Of a stretch of 7,214 bases of DNA, positions 1-6,377 are shown piece by piece. Location: assembly GCA_023389895.1 (NCBI GenBank), contig JAEWDX010000086.1:1-7214 (forward strand), written 5' to 3'. How positions within the stretch are numbered: position 1 is the stretch's first letter; the number at the start of each line of letters is the position of its first letter. The notes under the pieces were generated by a model. That model had not been told where the DNA came from and did not search any database. It was given only the letters and a program-made list of their open reading frames with translations. Origin of the DNA: Bacillota bacterium. Its GTDB lineage: Bacteria; Bacillota; Bacilli; Bacillales; Cytobacillaceae. Both the position numbers and the translations under genes were made by a program.

Positions 1-348
1 GTGTTACCTATTTTCTTAGTTTATGCTTTCATTTCAACAGCAACTTTCATTAACGGTGTTGCTTATACATTAGCAATGGTAACAACGAAGAATATTACAG
101 AAAATGATGAGCCTTCGAGATTAAATCGTGTTGTATGGGCGTTAATTCTTGGTTCATTAGCAATTTGTCTTCTAATGCTAGGTGGTTTAAAGCCATTACA
201 AACAGCTTCCGTATTAGGTGGTTTACCAATGATGGTTGTTTGTATTATCATTCCAATTTCCTTCTTCAGAGAAGCTAAGAAAGATAATTGGGCATTGGAT
301 TACGAAGTCGCCAAAGCGAAACAAGCAAAAAGCACGAGAGATTCATAA
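1..348 (+). CDS. caiT: CaiT-type L-carnitine/gamma-butyrobetaine antiporter, C-terminal part (5' end outside window)
   Basis: Seen: an open frame runs in from the left edge and stops at TAA 346-348, giving 115 residues. The GTG at position 1 is an internal codon, because the protein begins in the middle of a membrane helix. Three hydrophobic segments are visible at about residues 2-27, 44-63 and 68-89, joined by a charged loop with DEPSRLNR, followed by a charged cytoplasmic tail. The stretches AYTLAM and LGGLKPLQTA match the last helices of the BCCT family transporter CaiT of E. coli (about 504 residues, 12 helices), with SFFREAKKDNW corresponding to its C-terminus. Known of the family: CaiT is a Na+-independent exchanger of carnitine or crotonobetaine against gamma-butyrobetaine in the inner membrane. 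The tail extends some 20 residues beyond the E. coli end and is lysine-rich. Another BCCT betaine carrier is possible from this fragment alone, but the cai neighbours favour CaiT. Confidence 0.9.
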   Translation: MLPIFLVYAFISTATFINGVAYTLAMVTTKNITENDEPSRLNRVVWALILGSLAICLLMLGGLKPLQTASVLGGLPMMVVCIIIPISFFREAKKDNWALDYEVAKAKQAKSTRDS

Positions 349-423
349 TTGGATTTTAAATTTCTAGTCATGAGCAGAGCACCTCTCTAAATGTGTCAGA
401 ATGGCAAAAATCGAACGATTATA

Positions 424-439
424 TGTGAAACAGTTCACA
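424..439. promoter_or_regulatory. Fnr/Crp-family binding site (TGTGA-N6-TCACA)
   Basis: Seen: TGTGAAACAGTTCACA, a dyad with 6-bp arms (TGTGAA/TTCACA) that matches the Crp/Fnr consensus TGTGA-N6-TCACA at all ten specified positions. Known: Fnr of Bacillus subtilis recognises this pattern, and in E. coli the cai genes are induced anaerobically under Crp and Fnr control. Inference: in a Bacillales host this is most likely an Fnr box giving anaerobic activation of caiA and the genes after it. Its centre lies about 309 bp before the caiA start, so a long 5' leader is implied. Another Crp/Fnr-family member could be the true ligand. Confidence 0.7.
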
Positions 440-444
440 AAATG

Positions 445-473
445 TTTACAAATTTTGGTCTTGCTAAATAAAG
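445..473 (+). promoter_or_regulatory. Candidate promoter downstream of the Fnr-like site
   Basis: TTTACA (445-450) resembles a sigma-A -35 box, with ATAAAG (468-473) 17 bp further on. Alternatively TGCTAAATA (462-470) could serve as an extended -10. A class II activator centred at -41.5 would place the start near 473, in rough agreement. The -10 matches are poor, as is usual for activator-dependent promoters, so the exact hexamers and start point are uncertain. Confidence 0.3.
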
Positions 474-581
474 ATCAATGTTGATTTTGGCACGAGTCTG
501 ATTGGCGCGTAAAGCACGAGGCAAAGAAATTTTTAAGAATAAAGAAGACCAATCTTAGTAGGAGGATGCCTGTTATTTTTC

Positions 582-653
582 TCAACATTTTAATACAGAT
601 TGGCATTCCGAAAGCTGCACAACTACTTGATTGTAGATTTAAGAAAATGTTGA
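582..653 (+). repeat. Inverted repeat in the caiA leader (10-bp arms, 52-bp loop)
   Basis: TCAACATTTT (582-591) and AAAATGTTGA (644-653) are perfect reverse complements. The long loop and AT-rich arms make a stable RNA hairpin doubtful. It could instead be a pair of protein-binding half sites, or chance in AT-rich DNA. Confidence 0.3.
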
Positions 654-740
654 ATAATCTTTTAAGATAAAACTGCTTCTTAATCGAGAAGAGAAATGTT
701 TATCTAATAAAATTTTTATAACTAATTGGAGGGTTAAATC

Positions 741-1874
741 ATGGATTTTAGACTTAATGATGAGCAGGAACTATTAGTTAAAGGAATTCGTGAGCTTATG
801 GCTCGTGAAAACTGGGATGTTTATTTTGACGAATGTGATAAAAAAGGCCAATATCCAGAAAGATTTGTAAAGGAATTAGCAGACTTAGGGATTGATAGCA
901 TACTTTTACCAGAAGAGCATGGCGGATTTGATGCAGGTCTTGTAACAATTGCAGCTGCTTGGGAAGAGCTTGGAAGATTAGGCGCACCAACTTATGTGTT
1001 ATATCAAATTCCAGGATTCAATACAATTTTACGAGAAGGTACTGAAGAGCAAATTGAGAAAATCATGGCTTTACATGGTACTGGAAAACAAATGTGGAAC
1101 TCAGCAATCACAGAGCCAAGCGCTGGATCTGACGTAGGTAGCCTACAAACTACTTACACTCGTAAAGACGGAAAAGTCTATTTAAACGGCCACAAAACAT
1201 TTATCACAAGTGGTGCTGGTGTTCCTTATTTAGTTGTAATGGCTAGAGATTCAGAGAACTATGATACATTCACTGAATGGTTTGTAGATATGACTTTAAC
1301 AGGAATCAAAATTGAAAAGCTTGAAAAATTAGGTTTACGCATGGATAGCTGCTGCGAAATTTATTTCGACAATGTTGAACTAGAAGAGAAAGATATGTTC
1401 GGTAAAGAAGGCAATGGCTTCAACCGTGTTAAAGAAGAATTCGACTTTGAACGTTTCTTAGTAGGTTGCACAAACTACGCTACTGCTCTTTGCGCGCTTG
1501 AGGATGCTGCTAAATATGCGAACCAACGTGTACAATTCGGCGAAACAATCGGCCGTTTCCAATTAACTCAAGAGAAATTCTGCAACATGGGCATTAAAGT
1601 GAAAAATATGCGCAACATGTTATTCGAAACAGCTTGGAAATTTGATAATGGTGAAATGAACTCTGGAGATGCTGCAATGTGTAAGTACTATTGTGCAAAT
1701 GCAGCATTTGAAGTAGTAGATGATGCAATGCAAATTTTAGCAGGTGTTGCTATCGCAGGTGACCACCGCATTGCCCGTTTCTGGCGCGACCTTCGTGTAG
1801 ATAGAGTATCTGGTGGTTCAGATGAAATGCAAATTCTTACTGCTGGAAGACAAGTTCTTAAAAAATACCGTTAA
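741..1874 (+). CDS. caiA: Crotonobetainyl-CoA reductase (acyl-CoA dehydrogenase family)
   Basis: The enzyme reduces crotonobetainyl-CoA to gamma-butyrobetainyl-CoA in the cytoplasm with bound FAD. Seen: 377 residues (E. coli CaiA 380) with the N-terminal helical domain starting MDFRLNDEQEL, then the acyl-CoA dehydrogenase signature AITEPSAGSD (122-131), the beta-domain stretch KLGLRMDSCCEI (197-207) and the C-terminal FAD-contact stretch QRVQFGETIGRFQLTQ (262-277). It closes with FWRDLRVDRVSGGSDEMQIL (347-366). The close match to E. coli CaiA over the full length makes the substrate assignment firm. GGAGGG at 728-733, 7 nt before the ATG, fixes the start. Odd: the place of the usual C-terminal catalytic Glu (as in YEGT of medium-chain enzymes) is Gly358, as I recall it also is in E. 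coli CaiA. Glu237 in DFER is a possible replacement base, by analogy with isovaleryl-CoA dehydrogenase. First gene after the Fnr-like site; caiB follows after 60 bp. Confidence 0.96.
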   Translation: MDFRLNDEQELLVKGIRELMARENWDVYFDECDKKGQYPERFVKELADLGIDSILLPEEHGGFDAGLVTIAAAWEELGRLGAPTYVLYQIPGFNTILREGTEEQIEKIMALHGTGKQMWNSAITEPSAGSDVGSLQTTYTRKDGKVYLNGHKTFITSGAGVPYLVVMARDSENYDTFTEWFVDMTLTGIKIEKLEKLGLRMDSCCEIYFDNVELEEKDMFGKEGNGFNRVKEEFDFERFLVGCTNYATALCALEDAAKYANQRVQFGETIGRFQLTQEKFCNMGIKVKNMRNMLFETAWKFDNGEMNSGDAAMCKYYCANAAFEVVDDAMQILAGVAIAGDHRIARFWRDLRVDRVSGGSDEMQILTAGRQVLKKYR

Positions 1875-1934
1875 TTAATAAATTATTTACCGAAGAACAT
1901 AAACCTGTTGTTAATCGATAAGTGGAGGGTGTTT

Positions 1935-3149
1935 ATGATGGGAAAAGGACAAAGTATTCCTGCTTTTGGTAACTTACAAGGATTGAAGGTTGTCTATTCT
2001 GCAGTTGAAATTGCGGGACCGGTCGCAGCTGAGATAATGGCAGAATGGGGAGCAGATGTTACTTGGATTGAGAATACATTTACGGGCGATTCGATGCGCG
2101 ATACAACGTATGTAAAAGAGCTAGAACGTCGTAATCAACGTAGTTTATCCTTGAATATTTTCTCTGATGAAGGGAAGGAAGTATTCTTTAAACTAATTAA
2201 AGATGCAGATATCTTTATTGAGTCAAGCAAAGGTCCTGCTTTTGCAAAACGCGGAATTACAGATGAATTACTGTGGGAGCATAATCCATCCCTCGTAATC
2301 GTCCATGTTTCAGGCTATGGTCATTATGGTGTAGAGGAAAGAGTAAACCGTGCTGCTTATGACCAAACAGCCCAAGCCTTCAGTGGATATTTAAGTCAGA
2401 ACGGAACAGAAGAACAGCCGATGATTGCTTCTCCTTATACAGGTGATTACTTTACTTCACTAATGGTAGTAAGCTCATCATTGGCAGCTCTTCATAAAGC
2501 GCAAAAAACCGGCATTGGAGAAAGTATTGATGTGGCAATGTATGAAGTAATGCTTCGTATGGGTGCTTACTATATGATGGATTATCTCAATGAAGGAATT
2601 AGATATCCTCGTGCTGGTGCAAGACATCAGAACTTATGTGGTATTGGCGTTTATAAATGCAAAGATGGCTTCTTAAGCTTATGTCTATATGGGGCAAAAC
2701 AAAACCAAGCTATCCTTGAAAGAATCGGGTTAGGTTACCTTTGGGGAACAGAGGAGTATCCAGAAGGCACAAGTGCTTTATGGCTTGATGGTCCTAAAGC
2801 GGAGCTTATCGAACAAAAGTTAGAAGAATATCTTTTAACTCAACCTGTAGCCGATGTAGAAAAGGATTTCTCTGATAATAAAATTGCTGCTAATAAAGTA
2901 ATGACTTTCGATGAAATCGTCGAGCATCCTCACTTCTTAGCACGTGAAGCATTTGTTGAATGGGAAACAATGGAAGGCGATAAAGTTAAAGGGCCAAATA
3001 TTTTTCCTAAATTCAAGAACAATCCAGGACAAATTTGGAGACCAATGCCAACACTTGGAATGGATACAGAAGATATCTTAAATAAATTAGGCTACTCAAG
3101 CGAGCAAGTTAAAGAGCTAAGCGAAAAAGGGATTATCAAAAAATCTTAA
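1935..3149 (+). CDS. caiB: Gamma-butyrobetainyl-CoA:carnitine/crotonobetaine CoA-transferase (class III)
   Basis: CaiB moves CoA from gamma-butyrobetainyl-CoA to carnitine or crotonobetaine, so that the cycle needs ATP only for priming. Seen: 404 residues (E. coli CaiB 405) of the class III CoA-transferase family, with an N-terminal LQGLKVVYSAVEIAGP (14-29), SLNIFSDEGKE (72-82), SKGPAFAKRGITDE (98-111), SPYTGDYF (166-173) and MYEVMLRMGAYYMMDY further on. It ends with KGPNIFPKFKNNPGQIWR and GMDTEDIL. Asp171 in TGDYF aligns with the catalytic Asp169 that forms the aspartyl-CoA thioester in the E. coli enzyme. Start choice: GGAGGG (1924-1929) lies 5 nt before ATG 1935 and 8 nt before a second in-frame ATG at 1938, so either may be used. 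An upstream in-frame TTG at 1908 has no ribosome site and would add nine residues foreign to the family. Confidence 0.95.
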   Translation: MMGKGQSIPAFGNLQGLKVVYSAVEIAGPVAAEIMAEWGADVTWIENTFTGDSMRDTTYVKELERRNQRSLSLNIFSDEGKEVFFKLIKDADIFIESSKGPAFAKRGITDELLWEHNPSLVIVHVSGYGHYGVEERVNRAAYDQTAQAFSGYLSQNGTEEQPMIASPYTGDYFTSLMVVSSSLAALHKAQKTGIGESIDVAMYEVMLRMGAYYMMDYLNEGIRYPRAGARHQNLCGIGVYKCKDGFLSLCLYGAKQNQAILERIGLGYLWGTEEYPEGTSALWLDGPKAELIEQKLEEYLLTQPVADVEKDFSDNKIAANKVMTFDEIVEHPHFLAREAFVEWETMEGDKVKGPNIFPKFKNNPGQIWRPMPTLGMDTEDILNKLGYSSEQVKELSEKGIIKKS

Positions 3150-3182
3150 AAAGCATTTTAAGTTTGAATAAAAAAGAGAAGC

Positions 3183-3213
3183 GAGATGCATGGATGAGGG
3201 ATACATGCATCTC
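3183..3213 (+). repeat. Intercistronic hairpin between caiB and fixA
   Basis: GAGATGCATG (3183-3192) and CATGCATCTC (3204-3213) form a perfect 10-bp stem with an 11-nt loop, in the middle of the 96-bp gap before fixA. The following bases (AACTGAAAAATATAA) contain no T-run, so it is not a typical intrinsic terminator on the + strand. An mRNA-processing or stabilising element, or a protein-binding dyad, are alternatives. Confidence 0.6.
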
Positions 3214-3245
3214 AACTGAAAAATATAACTAAGAAGGTGTAGAGA

Positions 3246-4016
3246 ATGAGAGTAATTGCATGTTGTAAAGCAGTTCCAGAAGAACAGGATATTGTCATTG
3301 CAAAAGATAGACAAGTATCATTTGACAAAGCAGAATGGAAGTTTGGTTCATATGACTTAAATGCTGTAGAAGCAGGAAAGCAAATTATTGAGGCTGCTGG
3401 TGGACAATTATCAGGCTTATGCGCTGGTGGGAAAATTTTAGAAAATCCAAAAATGAAAAAAGATATTATTTCAAGGGGTCTTGATGATTTATATGTAGTG
3501 GCAGATGAAGGAATGGAACAAGCCGATAGTTACCAGTCTGCTAAAGTTTTAGAAGCTGCCATCAAAAAAATGGGTGACTTTGATCTTGTATTATGCGGAG
3601 CAGGTTCATCTGATCTATACGCTCAACAAGTCGGTAATCAATTAGGCGAATTATTAGGCGTACCAGTTGTAAATGCGGTCAATAAAATTACACCTGAAGG
3701 AGATAAAGTAATTGTTGAACGCGTGCTAGAAAATGAGGTTCAAGTACTTGAAATCTCATTGCCTGCAGTGCTTTCAGTTACATCAGAAATCAATGTTCCA
3801 CGGATTGCAGGGATGAAGGATATTATTGCAGCAAATAAAAAGCCGTTAACAAAATTCTCTTTACCTGAAATCGGAATTACAGATAATCAACCATCTAGTG
3901 AGATTGTAAGCACGTTAGCACCAGAGCAGGTAGAACGTCGTTTAAATATTTTAGAGGGCGATTCCGAGGATGTTATCGATGCTTTTGTAAAGCTGCTTAG
4001 TGCAGAAATAAAATAA
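3246..4016 (+). CDS. fixA: Electron transfer flavoprotein beta-type subunit FixA
   Basis: FixA pairs with FixB to form a soluble flavoprotein that passes electrons. In the E. coli carnitine pathway it is thought to supply the reductant for CaiA. Seen: 256 residues, equal to E. coli FixA, opening with MRVIACCKAVPEEQDI and showing SYDLNAVEAG (35-44), LCGAGSSDLYAQQVG (116-130) and the ETF-beta type stretch VERVLENEVQVLEISLPAV (157-175), then NVPRIAGMKDIIAANKKP (183-200). This last stretch is typical of the FixA branch. AAGAAGGTG (3231-3239) sits 6 nt before the ATG. The neighbours fixB, fixC and fixX complete the four-subunit set. Known of the family: FixAB flavoproteins group with electron-bifurcating ETFs. 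Whether this one bifurcates cannot be read from the sequence by eye. Confidence 0.95.
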   Translation: MRVIACCKAVPEEQDIVIAKDRQVSFDKAEWKFGSYDLNAVEAGKQIIEAAGGQLSGLCAGGKILENPKMKKDIISRGLDDLYVVADEGMEQADSYQSAKVLEAAIKKMGDFDLVLCGAGSSDLYAQQVGNQLGELLGVPVVNAVNKITPEGDKVIVERVLENEVQVLEISLPAVLSVTSEINVPRIAGMKDIIAANKKPLTKFSLPEIGITDNQPSSEIVSTLAPEQVERRLNILEGDSEDVIDAFVKLLSAEIK

Positions 4017-4043
4017 TTTTAATCATATAGAGGTGAAATTGTC

Positions 4044-4985
4044 ATGACAGTAAAAAATGTTTGGATAATAACAGATGATCAGAATTCTGTTGCAGAATTA
4101 TGTGCAGGTGGACGTCAACTTGGCGAACAAGTATCAGTCGTTTTATTTGGGGGTCAACAAGAAGCAGAGGAAGCAATTAAATTTGGAGCTGACCAAGTTT
4201 TCTTATATGAACAGTCTGGAACTTCAGGAATGATTGAGTCAAACTCTAAAGCAATTGCCGAATTACTTCGCGCAGAACAAGCAAATTTAGTTATGGTTAA
4301 TACTTCTACAAGCGGTAAGCTAATTGCTGGGAAAGTCGCAAGCCAACTAGGTACGAGTGTATTATCGAATATTTCAGGGTTTGCTGTGGAAGATGGCAGC
4401 GTTGTTGTAAAACATATGGTTTACGGTGGTGCAGCAATTAGAACTGAAAAGGCACTTTCCGAAGCAGTTGTTGTTACAGTTGGCTCAGGTGTTTTTGAAG
4501 CAGCGGCTAAAGATGAAGCAAGACAAGGTAAAATAACTGAAATGAATGCAAATGTTGACAACACAGGTATTCGTGTCGTAGAAGTTCGTCCAAAACAAGG
4601 CGAGGTAGTCAATCTTGGTTCTGCAAAACGAGTAGTTGGTGTCGGAAGAGGCTTTGCAAGCAAGGAAGACTTGAAAATGGCAGAGGATCTTGCTGCTTTA
4701 GTTGGAGCGGAAATGGCATGTAGCCGTCCAATCGCTGAAGGCGAGAAATGGATGAGCAAAGAGCGCTATATTGGCGTATCCGGTGTCGTTCTTAAGCCAG
4801 ATGTTTACATCTCAATCGGTATTTCTGGTCAAATTCAACACATGGTAGGGGTCAACCAAGCGAAAACATTGGTAGCTATTAATAAAGATAAAAATGCACC
4901 AGTTTTCAAACAAGCTGATATCGGCTTAGTTGGTGATATCTATACTGTATTACCGCAAATCATTGAAAAAGTGAAAGCTCTATAA
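4044..4985 (+). CDS. fixB: Electron transfer flavoprotein alpha-type subunit FixB
   Basis: FixB carries the FAD-binding C-terminal domain of the FixAB flavoprotein. Seen: 313 residues, equal to E. coli FixB. The variable N-terminal ETF domain (about 1-185) contains VKHMVYGGAAIRTEKA (122-137). The conserved C-terminal FAD domain has VVGVGRGFASKED (197-209), ACSRPIAEGEKWM (225-237) and the ETF-alpha signature VYISIGISGQIQHMVG (254-269), followed by AINKDKNAPVFKQADIGLVGD (278-298). The Arg of SRP and the SGQIQH loop are FAD-contact positions in known ETF structures. AGAGGTG (4029-4035) lies 8 nt before the ATG. The gap to fixA is only 27 bp, so the two subunits are surely cotranscribed. A 105-bp gap with two hairpins follows. 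Confidence 0.96.
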   Translation: MTVKNVWIITDDQNSVAELCAGGRQLGEQVSVVLFGGQQEAEEAIKFGADQVFLYEQSGTSGMIESNSKAIAELLRAEQANLVMVNTSTSGKLIAGKVASQLGTSVLSNISGFAVEDGSVVVKHMVYGGAAIRTEKALSEAVVVTVGSGVFEAAAKDEARQGKITEMNANVDNTGIRVVEVRPKQGEVVNLGSAKRVVGVGRGFASKEDLKMAEDLAALVGAEMACSRPIAEGEKWMSKERYIGVSGVVLKPDVYISIGISGQIQHMVGVNQAKTLVAINKDKNAPVFKQADIGLVGDIYTVLPQIIEKVKAL

Positions 4986-5005
4986 TTTAGTTTAATTTAA
5001 TCTTC

Positions 5006-5040
5006 TGTATTACTGGGAGGCACAGCTTCTCAGTGATACA
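5006..5040 (+). repeat. Strong 15-bp intercistronic hairpin between fixB and fixC
   Basis: Bases 5006-5020 pair with 5026-5040 around a 5-nt loop (CACAG). All 15 positions pair: twelve Watson-Crick and three G-U. The G-U pairs at 5011/5035, 5016/5030 and 5019/5027 mean the element folds better as RNA than as a DNA palindrome. It begins 20 nt after the fixB stop. No T-run follows, so termination is unlikely. Its place suggests an RNA role such as protecting or processing the upstream message. Confidence 0.7.
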
Positions 5041-5041
5041 C

Positions 5042-5063
5042 GCTTAAAGAAATTGGTTTAAGC
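5042..5063 (+). repeat. Second hairpin between fixB and fixC
   Basis: GCTTAAA (5042-5048) and TTTAAGC (5057-5063) are perfect reverse complements around an 8-nt loop. It starts one base after the 15-bp hairpin, so the two could stack in tandem. It ends 13 nt before the fixC ribosome site AGAGGTGA (5077-5084), leaving that site free. AT-rich and weaker than its neighbour; no T-run follows. Confidence 0.5.
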
Positions 5064-5090
5064 ATAACCCATTGGTAGAGGTGATAAGCA

Positions 5091-6377
5091 ATGAGTGAAG
5101 GATTTGACGCGATTATTGTTGGTGGAGGACTAGCTGGCTCCACTGCAGCTTATGTATTGGCGCAGGAGGGTTTGGAAGTACTTCTCATTGAAAAAGGAAA
5201 TTACGGTGGTTCAAAGAATATGACTGGTGGTCGTCTTTATGCACACAGTTTAGAAAAGCTTATTCCGAACTTTGCAGAGGAAGCACCAGTTGAAAGAAGA
5301 GTTGTCAAAGAACGCATCGTTATGATGACCGAAAATGATGCGGTTAGTATGGATTACCGCTCCCCACGTTTAGCTCAAACAGGAAGCGATTCATATGTCG
5401 TTTTGCGCGGAGAGTTTGACCGCTGGCTTTTTGATAAAGCAGAAGAGGCTGGTGCGATGGCGACAGCCGGAATAAGGGTTGATGAACTAATTGTCGAAAA
5501 CAACCGAGTTGTAGGAGTGCGCTGTGGCGAGGAAGAAATGAGATCCGATGTGGTCATTCTAGCAGATGGTGTAAATTCAATTTTAGCCGAAAAAGCAGGC
5601 TTGAGAAAACGAGTTGAACCATCACAAGTAGCCGTAGGTGTTAAGGAAATTTATGAGCTACCAGCGAATGTTATTGAGGATCGCTTTGGCTTAACAGGTA
5701 ATGAAGGTGCAGCTTGCTTGTATGCTGGTTTTCCTAGTAACGGCTTAGTTGGTGGAGGCTTCTTGTATACAAATAAAGAAAGCATTTCAATTGGTTTAGT
5801 TCTCGGTTTAGGACATATCGGAGAAAGTAATAAAACAATTGAGGAAATGCTTGTCGGCTTTTCGAATCACCCAGAAGTAGCTCCGTTAATTAAAGGTGGC
5901 AAGCTAGTAGAAAGAAGTGGACATGTTGTCCCTGAGGCAGGCTTATCCTTGGTTTCAACATTATACGGTGATGGCTTTTTAATCTGCGGAGATGCAGCAG
6001 GCTTTTGTATGAATATTGGTTATATGGTAAGAGGAATGGATCTTGCAATAGCATCAGGTGAATTAGCAGCAAAGGCCGTTCTTGAAGCAAGAGAAAAAGG
6101 TGATTTCAGTTCAGCCACTCTCCAAACCTATAAAACGATGTTAGATAATAGCTTCATCATGAAAGATCTATCAATCTATAAAAATTTTCCTTCATTTATG
6201 GAAAATCCTCGCATCTTCAATCAGTATCCTAAGATGTTGTCAGATATTATGGCAGATATGTTTATTATTGACGGTAAACCGGCCATTCCAATACGGAAAA
6301 AGGCGATGAAGCATGTTAAGGCTGTTGGTCTAATGAATTTAGTCAAAGATGGATTTAAGGGGGTTAAATCATTATGA
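5091..6377 (+). CDS. fixC: FAD-dependent oxidoreductase FixC (ETF-quinone oxidoreductase-like)
   Basis: FixC accepts electrons from FixAB and works with FixX, resembling a split ETF:ubiquinone oxidoreductase. Seen: 428 residues, equal to E. coli FixC. The N-terminal dinucleotide fold is DAIIVGGGLAGSTAAYVLA (6-24), with GxGxxG at 11-16 and the strand-ending acid in LLIEKG (31-36). Then come TGGRLYAHSLE (45-55), VILADGVNSILAEKAG (155-170), GGGFLYTN (221-228) and the second FAD motif DGFLICGDAAGFCMN (294-308), followed by MVRGMDLAIASGE (312-324). No transmembrane helix or signal peptide is visible. AGAGGTGA (5077-5084), 6 nt before the ATG, is the best ribosome site in the window. The stop overlaps the fixX start in ATGA (6374-6377), implying translational coupling. 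The preceding gap holds two hairpins. Confidence 0.95.
   Translation: MSEGFDAIIVGGGLAGSTAAYVLAQEGLEVLLIEKGNYGGSKNMTGGRLYAHSLEKLIPNFAEEAPVERRVVKERIVMMTENDAVSMDYRSPRLAQTGSDSYVVLRGEFDRWLFDKAEEAGAMATAGIRVDELIVENNRVVGVRCGEEEMRSDVVILADGVNSILAEKAGLRKRVEPSQVAVGVKEIYELPANVIEDRFGLTGNEGAACLYAGFPSNGLVGGGFLYTNKESISIGLVLGLGHIGESNKTIEEMLVGFSNHPEVAPLIKGGKLVERSGHVVPEAGLSLVSTLYGDGFLICGDAAGFCMNIGYMVRGMDLAIASGELAAKAVLEAREKGDFSSATLQTYKTMLDNSFIMKDLSIYKNFPSFMENPRIFNQYPKMLSDIMADMFIIDGKPAIPIRKKAMKHVKAVGLMNLVKDGFKGVKSL

Larger units (their letters stand above)
349..740 (+). other. Gene-free upstream and leader region between caiT and caiA
   Basis: This 392-bp stretch has no convincing gene. It holds a perfect TGTGA-N6-TCACA dyad (424-439), candidate promoter hexamers just downstream, and a later stretch with several inverted repeats. 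Candidate pairings are CCAATCT 549-555 with AGATTGG 597-603, ATGCC 566-570 with GGCAT 602-606, and TCAACATTTT 582-591 with AAAATGTTGA 644-653. The first two compete for overlapping bases. A strong Shine-Dalgarno-like AGGAGG (560-565) abuts an ATG at 566 that opens a 34-codon frame ending at TAA 668-670. The zero spacing argues against translation from that ATG. GCACGAG occurs three times near here (332-338 inside caiT, 490-496, 514-520), probably by chance. No hairpin plus T-run terminator is visible after caiT. Confidence 0.7.

Noticed and set aside
376..386. AGAG-CAC-CTCT as a terminator stem after caiT
   Set aside because: It is only a 4-bp stem with no following T-run.
487..506. TTGGCACG resembling a sigma-54 -24 element upstream of caiA
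   Set aside because: The strictly spaced -12 TTGC is missing: the bases at the expected place (499-502) read TGAT, and the nearest TTGGC is 4 bp too far.
566..670. 34-codon reading frame in the caiA leader as a gene
   Set aside because: The AGGAGG touches the ATG with no spacing, the product resembles nothing I recognise, and the length is expected by chance in AT-rich DNA. It is kept only as part of the leader finding.
1908..1934. TTG at 1908 as the caiB start
   Set aside because: It has no ribosome-binding site, and the added residues do not match the family; ATG 1935 has a good GGAGGG at proper spacing.
4421..4759. 112-codon open frame on the minus strand inside fixB
   Set aside because: It lies antisense to a fully conserved fixB, its product is low in complexity (Ser, Thr, Ala, Pro) and it matches no family known to me; it is a shadow frame.
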